Source of the DNA: Oxyruncus cristatus
Lineage: Eukaryota; Chordata; Aves; Passeriformes; Cotingidae
Length of the DNA stretch: 64,000 nucleotides
Reading direction: 5' to 3'
Assembly: GCA_013399855.1 (NCBI GenBank)
Contig: VXAY01002117.1
Coordinates: 792,565-856,564 of the forward strand
Position 1 is the first letter of the stretch; each line of letters starts with the position of its first letter. This document shows, piece after piece, positions 1 through 10,964 of the stretch. The position numbers and the translations under genes were made by a program. Below the pieces are notes generated by a model. That model did no database searches and was not told the origin of the DNA. It saw only the letters and a list, made by a program, of their open reading frames with translations.

Positions 1-590
1 GGCTTACTCCATTTGATCAGAGATGCAACTGAAAGCTTGAACCCACAGTACCAACACGTGATACTACAGGTAGCAATAATCACTGGAAACCACTATTCAT
101 TGTCAGCACACTAAGCTTTCTTCTGTAAATCTCAGCCATGGTCTGGCCATCCTCAGAGAGCATCCCAGGACTGCCCATTTCGCAGATTTTATCGATTTTC
201 CTCTCAGCCTCTGCTAGCACAACAAATTGATGAGCTAAACTCCCTCTAACCTTTCCTGTCAAGGCCTGTAGGATCTAAACGTCACATACGCACTGCGACA
301 AATCACAGGACAAGAAAGAACAGGTTGCCTACTCAAAATTCATCCAGGCTGAGAACTCATGGCACAAAGCAGCTACCTCTGCACAGGGGCTGAACAATGA
401 AAGCACTCAAACCCTGGTGCAGCAGCCACAGGGATGTTGCCAGTCACACTTGGGCTAACCACACAGCTCAACAGATTGCAAGAGCAGATGTTAATGCTGT
501 GGGATCAACCTCAGCAGCCTCTTCAAGGAAAAATTCCTACTAATTCAGGGATTTGTGCACATGTGGAATAAAGATTGGATCCAAAATTTA

Positions 591-608
591 ACACACACAC
601 ACACACAC
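591..608. repeat. (AC)9 microsatellite
   Basis: Nine uninterrupted AC units are followed by TCTTAAAAG. This is an ordinary dinucleotide repeat and could be length-polymorphic. Confidence 0.95.
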
Positions 609-3280
609 TCTTAAAAGCTGAGGTACACACGTAATGGAATAAACAGAACATTTCAGGCGGACCAAAAATACAACATGGAAAGAAACATGAGAAATAGCTT
701 CAGAACTCGGTTTCCAACAATTTCCCAAACGCCAATATGGTCAGGTCAGCATGTTTACGAATCCAGTTGGTTGTCACCAACCAGCAGTTTAACTCGAGCG
801 CGAGCTACGAGAATGATGAAGCCCCATCATCATTCACGGGAGAGCAATGACTCCAACACGGGGGAGAGAAAAGTGTCACGGGGAACAGCCAGATCTGCAC
901 TCACAGGGGGCTTTCCTCAGCTCCCTGGGACTGCCCAGATGCCGGGTATGAGCAGTGGACTGCCACCAATGCCTGTAATAACAACTTTACAGCAAGCTTC
1001 TCATCAAGTCACACTGCAAAATGGGTACTGTGAGGGCAAGACAACTGAGCGAAGACAATCACTTGACTATTCTGGGATGCTGAATAGTCCCCGCTGGAGA
1101 AGTTCAACAGGAGGCAAAATTATAATGGCGTGTCTCCTTTCCTGTTTTGCTCCATTACTAAAATCACTTTCAAGTACTGGAGTGTAAGGCTGGAGGGAAG
1201 TAGAGAGTGATGTCTGAAGCAGATCTTTAAGAAAAACACCTGAACCAAAATTATTTGATGTTCAAGGAATACTTTGCTGTGTATTTGCTTTTTTTCCTTT
1301 TCTTTTTTAAATCATTAGCATCACCAAATTTATTCAATTTTACCTTGAAGAAAATTTACCTTTGCAGTTTAAATGACAAACTAGAGCAAAAGAAAAAATG
1401 ATAAGCACATAAAGACTCCATCTGGAAATGATTTTTGGAAATGAAAATCACACAAAGCAAGAAGGGTTTATTTTCTGGCATGATAAAACGCTGAAGTTAC
1501 TACTTCTCCTGTTTTTCATAATTGAGGCCATGAAGCCAAAGTCAAGAAGCTTCCAAGAGCACAAGAACATGAATGCCTGTAATGAGGCTACCACTTCACA
1601 GCTCCTTCCACCATCGTTACTGAAGTTTCATCCAACTGGTTTCCACAAGGATTGCCCTTTAAATAAAGCTGTGAATACCTACTCCCTTTATGTATTAAGC
1701 AACACCTACAGTGAGAAATAAATTGCTGTGTGACACTTCAATGCATAAGCATAATGTCTCCCTATGGAAGATCCCACCTGATGCAGAAGATTTTTTTCAT
1801 GGATGCTCTTGATTCTCCCTGTAGGAAAAAACTCCTTCACTCATGACAGCCCACGTGCCAGATCTACTTCCAGTCAGGAGAAGCCTTTTAGTTTGTAAGG
1901 GACTACCACTGCCACTCCCAAGCGCTCTGTTATTTCCAAGTGCTTGGGTTGCCAACAGGCTCTAATGCTTATGAGTCTGCAAGGGCACCTTGGACGTGAA
2001 TTCAATTTATCCCCTTGCTCTAAGGGAATATAAAGCTGAGAAAGACAGAAAGACACTTTCTGTCTTCAAGCAGAAGCAGTAGCAGCAAGCCCTGGGACAA
2101 GGAGGTCCTGGCTGCAGCATTCCCGGAAGAGCTCCACTACACAACCCCTCATTCTTTTACAGAATCTCCTTGGATTGCACCTGAGGAAAAAAATAAGAGA
2201 ATAAGAGAATTCCCGTAGTAACTCAGGAGGAAAAGCCAAATGAGTTTAGAAAGACCTGGCTAAGGAAAAACATGCCTCACTGGTACTCCCCTTCATTACA
2301 CCTCTAAATGCTGGATTGGCAGCATATCTCTGAGTCAGTATTTTTCGCTCTCAAAAAAATGGAAAAGCGGAAACAAGATTTGATTAAGAATAAAAAAATT
2401 ATTAGCATTGACTATTTCCACCATTACAGAAAACAGATCTTGTCAGACTAACCTGATACCTCTGCATTTAAGATATTAAAAGTTTGTTCGATTCACGCAA
2501 TAAAGTCACTGTAATATACTCAGACTCTGTCATATATTATGGTTTCTGCAATGCATTTGACTTGGTACTGGATGACATTTTGATTAAGAAGATATATCAA
2601 TAAAAATAAACTCAGAAGACATTAAATGGACCAAACACAAGATAAATGATAACGCTCAAATGCAACAGTAAATGTGAAACACTTATCACGTAGATATGCG
2701 TCAAGTGGGATTCTGCAGGGACCCATTCTTAGCCTAGTGCTATTTAGCATTTTTAGAGTAACCTGGAAGAAAACATAAAATCAATATACATGGAGCCTGG
2801 AGATGGTGCAAAGCCAAGTTTGGACAGTGATGAATAACAAAGAATACGAGACGATGACAAAAAGTCAAAAGTCTGCTTGACAAGCAGTATACAAAAAAAT
2901 AAGTCTGCTCCAATAAGGAACAGAATACAAGGTCATACATCTAGAAACACAAGGGGTAGGCCCTATTTACGGGACTCTGATGCAGGAGACAAAAATTTGG
3001 AAAAAAAAAACCAGCCAACTTCATCATCACAGATGATCAGCATAGAAAATAACAAGAAGATCACGAACGAAACAGTATATGTGGTTGTATAAACATAGTA
3101 TCTACTCAGGATGGAAAGGTTCTTTTATCTTTGTATTTGTCCATCGTGTGATGCTCTCAGTCTAGAAATTGCCTTGAAAACTGGAAGGCTCAGAAGACCC
3201 ACAAGAATAAGGAAGATTTTGGAAAGCACATTCAAGTAAGAGATTACAGATTGTTTTATTTTAATACACACATTGTCTGT

Positions 3281-3370
3281 ATTAATAAAAATGAATTATT
3301 ACACTAAGAGTAATAGAAATGTGCATTAATATAAAAATGAATTATTAAATTAAGAGCAATAGAAATGTGC
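3281..3370. repeat. Two-copy tandem duplication, period about 46 bp
   Basis: The segment 3281-3324 (starting ATTAATAAAAATGAATTATT and ending AATAGAAATGTGC) is repeated at 3325-3370 with a few substitutions and a 2-bp insertion. A third partial start (ATTAATATAAGG) follows at 3371. The copies differ at only a handful of positions, which suggests a fairly recent local duplication in AT-rich DNA. Confidence 0.9.
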
Positions 3371-3569
3371 ATTAATATAAGGAACAACTTTCAAGGACAT
3401 TTCTCATGCCCTAATAAAGGCATATTTGGGCACTTTTATTCAAAATGCAATGGTTTCAATTGAGTAGTTTAATTAAATAGTGAACCAAGGTATTTTAAAA
3501 AGTCCTTCAAATTACATCTCCTTATGGATCCCCTAGAGACTCAAAAGGTAGAACTGACGTCACAGAGTT

Positions 3570-3628
3570 TAGATCACAGAACATTCTGCGTTGGAAGGGA
3601 CCCACAAGGATCATCGAGTCCAACTCAA
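3570..3628 (-). mobile_element. CR1 LINE 3'-tail fragment
   Basis: The plus strand reads ATCACAGAACATTCTGCG, then GTTGGAAGGGACCCACAAGG and ATCATCGAGTCCAACTC. This is the reverse complement of the well-known avian CR1 3' end (GTTGGACTCGATGATCC...CCTTCCAAC...). The fragment is therefore a very short 5'-truncated CR1 inserted in minus orientation. No ORF2 (reverse transcriptase) sequence is present. Confidence 0.85.
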
Positions 3629-4489
3629 TTACTAAGATGGTTTATATAAAGGTCAGTACTGTCAGGTGATACATCATTTCAATACCTGGAAATCGGCACA
3701 TTCAAAATAAAGCTAAGACTTTAAAAAAATAAAAAAAAAAGAAAAGCAAACCTGACAATGGTCACAACATCCCAAGGCTGGCAGGAGAGTCTCCAGCACT
3801 AAAAAGGCATTCACCAGCACCTGATTCCTTCAAAAGGATGTCCCATGAGATCAAACGTGATTTTATCTAAGCCCCATATAATGGGGAGCAGGCCAGGTTT
3901 CAGTGCTATCTTTTGGCCTGATTAGTTAGGTATTGGCTCAAAAATTTACTACTGTATTTTCCAAAAGAAAGCCCTTGAACATCACTGTACCTTCTGGTCT
4001 GGTATCATGGCACTGGAGATTACCAGGCACTGGGGGCCCAAAATAGGATGACCAATTTAATTTCATTCTGCATCTTGCAACAATCCTCCAGGAATAAAAT
4101 GTGTAATCCAATAAGCCACACAGGCCTCAATAGGCTAATCACATTATTTTAAGCCCTTTTTAATCAACTTAAATTATTTCTTCATTAATCCCATTTATGC
4201 CAATTCAGATCAATCCCAATCCTTAAATTTAGCAACAAAGTTAAAAAAAAAAAACAAACAAACAAAAAAAAACCCCAAAAAACAATTTTTCTTCCTTTTG
4301 AAACTGGTTTAATGGGAATTTTTTAAAAATTCCAACTGTTATTCATAATTGAATTATTAAATAGGTTGAGAAAAAATACATAAAGCCAAATACAAAGTAT
4401 ATGGGCAAGACAGAGCACAGTTTTACCTGCCTATAATGCACTTGAGGGTGAAATTTTGCCTCAAGTATGCTACGTAAAGGCCCCATCTT
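3629..4489. other. Non-coding AT-rich stretch with A-rich tracts
   Basis: The stretch between two CR1 pieces holds A-rich runs at 3722-3750 and 4243-4284; the latter is interrupted by CAAA units and CCCC. I see no coding feature. Confidence 0.6.
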
Positions 4490-4860
4490 TCTGTGAGAGA
4501 GCCCCTCCATTCGAGCAACCAGGCTGGTGAAGGGACTTGAGCACAAGTCCTGTGAGGAGAGGCTGAAGGAGCTGGGGTTGTTTAGCCTGGAGAAGAGAAG
4601 GCTCAGGGGAGACCTCATCGCTCTCTACAACTCCCTGAGAGGAGGTTNNNNNNNNNNNNNNNNNNNNNNNNNNNNNNNNNNNNNNNNNNNNNNNNNNNNN
4701 NNNNNNNNNNNNNNNNNNNNNNNNNNNNNNNNNNNNNGAGGCTGGACGTGGCACTTAATGCCATAGTCTGGTAACCGCGGTGGTGTTGGATCAAGGGTTG
4801 GACTTGATGATCTCAGAGCTCCTTTCCAACCCGTCTGATTCTATGATTATCTGACTCTGT
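4490..4860 (+). mobile_element. CR1 LINE, 5'-truncated, interrupted by assembly gap
   Basis: The left part contains the hallmark CR1 text GAGGAGAGGCTGAAGGAGCT, TTGTTTAGCCTGGAGAAGAG and GGGGAGACCTCATCGCTCTC. After the N run the right part resumes in the CR1 3' region (GAGGCTGGACGTGGCACTTA, GGTTGGACTTGATGATCTCA, CTTTCCAACCC) and ends in the short repeated tail GATTCTATGATTATCTGACTC. It corresponds to the 3' part of the element only. Open frames across it are artefacts of CR1 sequence and N translation. Its internal text differs from the 62.3-kb copy, so at least two CR1 subfamilies are present. Confidence 0.95.
4648..4737. other. Assembly gap (90 N)
   Basis: Ninety consecutive N lie inside the CR1 element. 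By comparison with the CR1 at 62.3 kb, the equivalent interval there is about 170 bp, so the 90 N may not reflect the true gap length. Confidence 0.99.
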
Positions 4861-4894
4861 GAAAAGCAACTTTCAGCACACCCGACAAACCCAT

Positions 4895-5235
4895 CCAGCT
4901 CCCGGAAGAAAGCTGTTCACCAAGGTAGGAAAGCGCCCCTGCCGTGTAGGAGTTGGTACAGCTGGTGTGCAGGCTCTCCCGCGGGGTACAGGCACCGCCT
5001 CCACGGGAACCCACGAGGCAGATCCTTGTGGCAGCCCCGGTGCTCCCCAGCTCACGGGGCGTGGGTGGGTGTGTGACCCAGCTCCCGGCACACACGGCCC
5101 GCCAGTCCTGCTTGTGCTTTACTAGCCCTTAGCGCCAAGCTTCAGCGCCAAACAAGGGTCAGGGAAGACTTTCTGAGCGCTCCTCTCTACAAAGAGCACA
5201 CAGGGGCACCGAGGTGCGTCTGCACGTACACGCAG
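4895..5235. other. CpG-rich patch (small island-like segment)
   Basis: About 21 CpG dinucleotides fall in roughly 340 bp, in a window that is otherwise CpG-poor. The patch includes CCCGCGGGG, several CCCGG and three AGCGC sites. Frames on both strands are open here because of base composition (4859-5125 plus; 4847-5095 and 4873-5091 minus), and none looks like a protein. It could be a small CpG island, a GC-rich repeat relic or a regulatory segment. I cannot tell which from sequence alone. Confidence 0.5.
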
Positions 5236-6970
5236 CCTCAAAAATTCCTAAAGCGTTTTACTCCCACCTGCAGTTTTTTTTGGCAACTATGAGCACAATG
5301 CATAGCAGCTCCCTTACAAGCGAAACACAGACTTCCCCATTAATATCCAGGAAAAAATATTCAAGAGACAGCTGTGGTAGCCTCATTAGATCAAATTATG
5401 TGACTCTCACCCGTAGAAGTATTCCAAATTTTTACCAATACAGATGCTGAATGTTTTCATTACTCATCAAAATAAGGAGTAAGTCATGCAGGTTACAAGC
5501 ATTTTGATCAGATGCAAACTGCAGCATCATAATCATCCAGTTTATTTAAAGAATAACTGACTTGCTATGGTGATGTGCTACAACTTTTAATCACATTTCT
5601 TCAAAAGTATCCACCTTCAAGGGCACAGCTCTCCTACTTCCCAGAGCCCAAGTGTTAGGGAGAGAAAAATCTTTTACTTGTTTTGCTTTGGTTTTTTTTA
5701 AAGAAATAAAAATTATAATACAGTTTTATTCTGGTCATATATATATTTGCTAAGTAAGTATAAATCCTTTTCCTTAGAACTAAATCAGCTGCACGCCTGA
5801 ATATTACAATCCCTTGGGTTTCTCATAGCACACGCAATTTTACCAACCTGGTGCAATTGCTTCAATCTAGTTATATTTAAACATTATGAATTAGTGGCTA
5901 CGGGGATATTAAAAAATATATGAAATCTAACCACAATATAATTATACTGTAACTGCAACATGACTTGGTACTTACGTATGTGAAGAAGACAACATCTCAA
6001 ATAGCAAACAGTTTTGTACGCTTGCAACACCTAGAAGGTGTCGAGCGAGAAGAAAAACGTTGGATTTGCAACCAGAAAAGTGGGAACCTCCTGGCTTCTA
6101 GTTCTGCTCACAACCCCAGGAAGATCCCTCAGGAAACAAACACTATACGCTCTGGAGTTCTCTCACAGTTTCCATAAGACTAAAAAATGCTTCTGATGCA
6201 CATTCAGAGAATGCACCTTCAGAAAAAAGGCAATTTCTGTCAGGGTCTCCATCCTTCTCCTCACCTGGCAGTGACAGGCATGGTGGAAAAGGGGGCACGC
6301 AGCAGCAGGGACAGGAGCGGCTGGGCCAGTGGTTTGGGAGAATTCTTGTTTTAAGAGGCCCAACCAAGCTTTGTATTTGCCTTCTTGAGGCCGGAAAGCC
6401 ACAGGTCCCACTGCTAAACCACAAGTTTCCCTTATCTTGCACGGTTATCATTAACACCACCACCACTCTGCCCAGAGCAACTGGAGAGGGACCTAAAAGG
6501 CACCCATTGAATACCAGCCATGTTTAATTTCACAAGTGTGAACAAGTGGTAGCAGGAGAGTGGCATTAGTGAGCACTAGGAACCACTTCTCCATGGACAA
6601 CAATCAGCTCAGAACTCACAGTCCGTTCAATTGGCTCTCTAAAACAGATCATGATTTGCAACAACTGCGTGATTCAGCTGTTGCTCATTTTAAGATTTAA
6701 TCTTACAAACACTTACACACACGGTTAATCCCCATGGCCACACTGTTCAACTGTTAATATCCTATTTAGATTGAAATAGGTGTGACTGTGCATTCCTTCA
6801 TCCAGCATCTCCTGAAGTCCTTCGAGTCCTCTGGCTTTTCAAGACTTTTAAAGCTAATCCCTCCTGTCAGGAAAACACACATTCTAAATACAACGGTGTG
6901 GTTTTCACAGAAGCAGATACAGTAAAAAGAAATTTTAAGGAATTCTTTTTCTCCTTCTAAAAACATTAAC

Positions 6971-7006
6971 TCTTTTCTTTTTTCTTCCTTTTTTTTTTTT
7001 TTTTCC
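6971..7006. repeat. Pyrimidine tract with T16 run
   Basis: A long T/C tract ends in an uninterrupted T run and then CCAG, resembling a splice acceptor on the plus strand. No convincing exon follows, so it is listed as a low-complexity tract. Confidence 0.85.
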
Positions 7007-10000
7007 AGTTTCTTTAGGTGGATGTACGAGCAACAAATGCTCCCCAACACGTTGCTGAAAGGTAAATAGAGGGTAAAAGAACACATTTCTATTCAGCTGC
7101 AGGATTTGACTAAGTCTTGGAAAAAGAGAGCAAAGGTGAGCAAGAAAGAACCCTGGCCAGGAGGCAGCAGCAGTGGGTGCCCTGGGCCCAGGGGAGCACA
7201 CTTATTCTCAGGCTGAACTGCTCCAAATCCAGCATACTTAGGAGAAACCAACTTTTCAGCTCCACTTTTACAGATGACACTATTTCTTTTCTACCTGGTG
7301 GCCTCAGGAAAACCATACTGCTGTAAATATGCCATTCAGGATTAATTTTTTCATGTGCCTGTCTTTAAATGGAAGACTAAAAAGGGCAATAATTTAAAAA
7401 TTATATAGTGTTTGGAAAATTATAGAAATCCTTTGCTCTGCTTGTCAGCTTTCCATTTCAAAGCTCTTAACGGAATTTCTACCTTAACCCTAAAGCAAAG
7501 TTTGATGTAACAAAGGGCCAACATATTTTATATCTGTTTAATTATAATAATGAAGATTTGGTAATGCATTTAAAAGAACTACAGTCTAATCAGGGCTGTA
7601 TCCAGAGAACTGCTTTGTTGTACCCAGGAGAATTTGTCTGCTTAATTAAGTCTCCTGTCTCAGACACAGAACACAGTGACTCTTTCATCTGAACTACCTT
7701 ATGTAATTGCACACCAGCTCTTCTTGCTGCATACAGCATACATTGTTTCCAGGGCACTTTCTAAGGCTGTCATCATCTTTGCTTCCTAAAGCAAAGATAC
7801 AGGAAACATAGAAAACAGCCTACAAAACGTCCTAGTGTATGGTAAACGGTATGCACGGGCTTCTGTCTTGTAGTTCAGCAAGAGGGGCAGCAGTAAAATA
7901 TGAATGCCCTAGTGCTCATATTGATCCAAATCAGATTTAATTCTCTTTATTCGGACAAAGCAATTGTTCTTTACCTACCTTAGTGTAATGAAAGCAGAAT
8001 CTAGCCCACAGGAGCAATGTATGAGATTCATGGAAATCCCGTTCTTAATTATATCATATTTTCTGGATAGACTATTTTAAGGTATATTTGGAATCAGGAG
8101 AACTTTACAGAACAACTGTAGCAGTACCATATATTTTCCAGGCAGATTAACAAAAATTAAATCTTTTAGAACTACCATGGACACTACACTCCATAGCTCA
8201 TTAATTTCAGTGCTTTTTGTCTCAGCTGTTTTCTGATTTTGAATCAATATCAAAGTTTATGGAATATATTTTCTGTCTTATGCCTATGCATGAAATTTTT
8301 TTTTTTCCCCATACAGCACTCTCATCTGGGATCATTACTAACTGAGACAAGGAACAGAACCAACTCTTTGTACGCAGTAAAGTGGCAAGCATTTTTTAAA
8401 CTATGTGCTTTGGAAAATAATACTTTTCTAACTCATTTTCCAAAGACAAATTATCTGTCAGTGACTTCTTCGGCTACCAGGTAAACTGAGGCCCATCAGA
8501 TACTGTGTAATTGCTGAATATTCTCTGTTGATCAAAGCACACTGTTGTAGCTCAGCAAACTGAAATGGCATTATTGCCCTCATGAAAAATGAATGCTGCA
8601 CCCTGCAACCATTTGCTCGTATTTTAAAAATCAAACACTGCTTTCAGAGCTCCAGGTGGAGTGTAGTCATTCATCAAGTGCTGTGCACCACAACACTGGA
8701 CACAGAGAGATTTTGGTTGTAAGGCTGGCATAACCCAACCCCAAAGCAACCCCTTCCTAAACTCTCACAGAAAACTTTTTTCTCCTACCAATAAGAACAT
8801 GCCCGAGAACAAACTCACATGTAACCTTAGAAAACATGAATGAAACTATGAAAAGCACACCATCCAGAAATTAGCCAAAGTACTAAATTACAAAGGACAA
8901 ATTTTGAAGGAGTCTGAATACACTCTGTGATTTCAGGGTCAGCGTGGCTATCTGAAGTGAGAGAAGTGATGTAACCAAACCTGTGAAGAACTGAACGATA
9001 GAACATTTTTAGAGTATTAACTGAGATGGGCTGTTACCTTCCACAGTTTATAGCTTACTTTTGGTGACACACTCATTCTGGATACCTTAATGCTAAACTT
9101 GGAGCTTCCTCTTTCTCTGCTGCCTGAAAACACAGGGCTTGAAATCAAATTCTGAAAGCCAAGTAGGCAAACATACAAAACTGGCTACGAAGCAGGTTTT
9201 CCTTGCATCCCATTTCTGAAAAGCTCAAGCAGAGATGTCACATATCATTGTACATAGAGTCAGAGGTACTTACATATCAACCACTAAAGCAACAGATCTG
9301 ACTCCAGAGTATAACCCCGACGTAAGCAGAAGTTCAGTTACTCTGCTCTGCACGAAGCACAGACCTGATGATACATCCCCAGCTCTCGCTGAGTCAATGA
9401 AACGCTTAAACACAGATCTACTGTATCCAGTGAAACTTAAAAAATCCTTTAGCACTTTGCTGATCTCAGAGCCTCACCCACAGTCATGCAGGAAACAGAG
9501 GGCAGAGGAGCTGTGAACGGTGCTGAATTCGTCACAATAATGAGCCACGAAACCACCCCTCCGTTTTCAGAGGCTGCTGTAGCTCCGTATCAAACCTACA
9601 TGTTTTGTGAATCACATCTTCGTGGTAGGAGTGTAGCAACGTGCAGTAAAAATAAGTCAAACAGTTGTCTCAGTAAAATGTTTATTTGCAAGTGTAAAAA
9701 AAGACACCACACACCATTCCTGAGTGTTTTTTTCAACAAGATTGCTTGGGTTATCTTCAGGGGAAAAAAAAAAAAAGACTAGACACCTGAAAGATAACCC
9801 TTTTCATTTCTGACCTTAAACATTATGTGAGGGCAGGTAGGAGACATGGATTTGAAACCTCTTAACCTAAATCATATCCCTTTCACCATGAGTTTCCCAA
9901 TAACTAAGTACGATGTACAAACAGGTCAGTTTAGGTAATACCAAATGTTGGTTTCTTACTTAAAAGTTTCAGTGTAGTTGTTTATCCTTCCTGTATTTTG

Positions 10001-10946
10001 AGTACTTTTATTCATGCAATACCAAAAAATACACACAGAAGTGCCCCGTTACCTCTGCCACTTCCTTTCTATACACTTACACAGTGACAACATGAAAAAA
10101 ATGTTTATTTCAGCAGAGCCTTGTGCAGAGGCTCACAAAAACCAGGCTCACAAGCAGTCCATATGCACAGCCTCTCCAAGAAATTTACGTGCTGCCCGTA
10201 GTTTAATCACAATTTTCAGACACAGTGTCTTAGGTTTCCCAGATGCAGGTGTTTATTCTACAGGGAAGAATGAGACTAAAAGGCCTGGAAAAAATCTTTC
10301 TGTCTTTTCCTATTTAAGCCTGTGCAAAGAGACAGACAATGTTTGGCAAATAGATGTATTTTAAATACACATCCTGGACATGTTTATACTCCATTTGTGA
10401 CTAACACAGGGAGTTGACAATAAAGCTGTGCTAAGTCCTGTGGCTTGAGACAGGACACATGGGTATGAGCACACAGCTGTGCAAGCACACGTCAGGCACT
10501 GACACACACCTAAGACAGAGCCGTGGAGGGATTTCACCACCTCTTTTCTAAGTGCAACCTGTAAAATTTAAAAAAAAACCCCAACTTGGTACATTCTGAG
10601 CCATTTCAAGAGCAAGCATTTTCTCCACACAAATATCTCCTTGAAGCCCAGAGGGCAATTGTGTCTCGCAGGGATGATTATACAGCATCCAGAAGGGGAA
10701 AGGGAAGCAGAGCAAGAGAAGAACTCCAGCAGAGAGAAACTGAGAAAACCAGCACAAAACTTCTCTATATATAATTATGTTGGTAGAATAATGGCAGGAT
10801 TATATAAAAGGAGCAACTAGAGCAAACATTGCTACTGCCTGGATTAATCAGACATAGCTGTTCCTGAAACCGTTATATAAATTGACATCAGTTCAGTCTA
10901 CATGTATAATATCAATTCCACCTCATTTTTCATACCAAATTATGTC

Positions 10947-10964
10947 AGATTTTAATTAAAATCT
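10947..10964. repeat. 18-bp perfect palindrome
   Basis: AGATTTTAATTAAAATCT is identical to its own reverse complement. It is centred on TTAATTAA and lies in AT-rich DNA. The core contains two overlapping TAAT-type homeodomain motifs in opposite orientation. Confidence 0.9.

Larger units (their letters stand above)
1..3569. other. Unique AT-rich non-coding DNA
   Basis: I see no supportable gene in this stretch. The longest open frame (675-1187, plus strand, 170 codons) has no recognisable domain and a composition typical of chance reading. The sequence contains an (AC)9 microsatellite at 591-608, a pyrimidine-rich run near 1287-1311 and the tandem duplication at 3281-3370, both repeats listed separately. 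No tRNA-like box pair or splice-bounded exon stood out by eye. Confidence 0.6.

Noticed and set aside
4470..4766. Open frames across the N run
   Set aside because: Frames through N are artefacts, and the flanks are CR1.
7009..7061. Possible 53-bp exon after a T16CCAG acceptor-like tract, ending before GTAAAT
   Set aside because: Poly-T plus CCAG is expected by chance at this tract density. The segment is very short and the peptide is not recognised.
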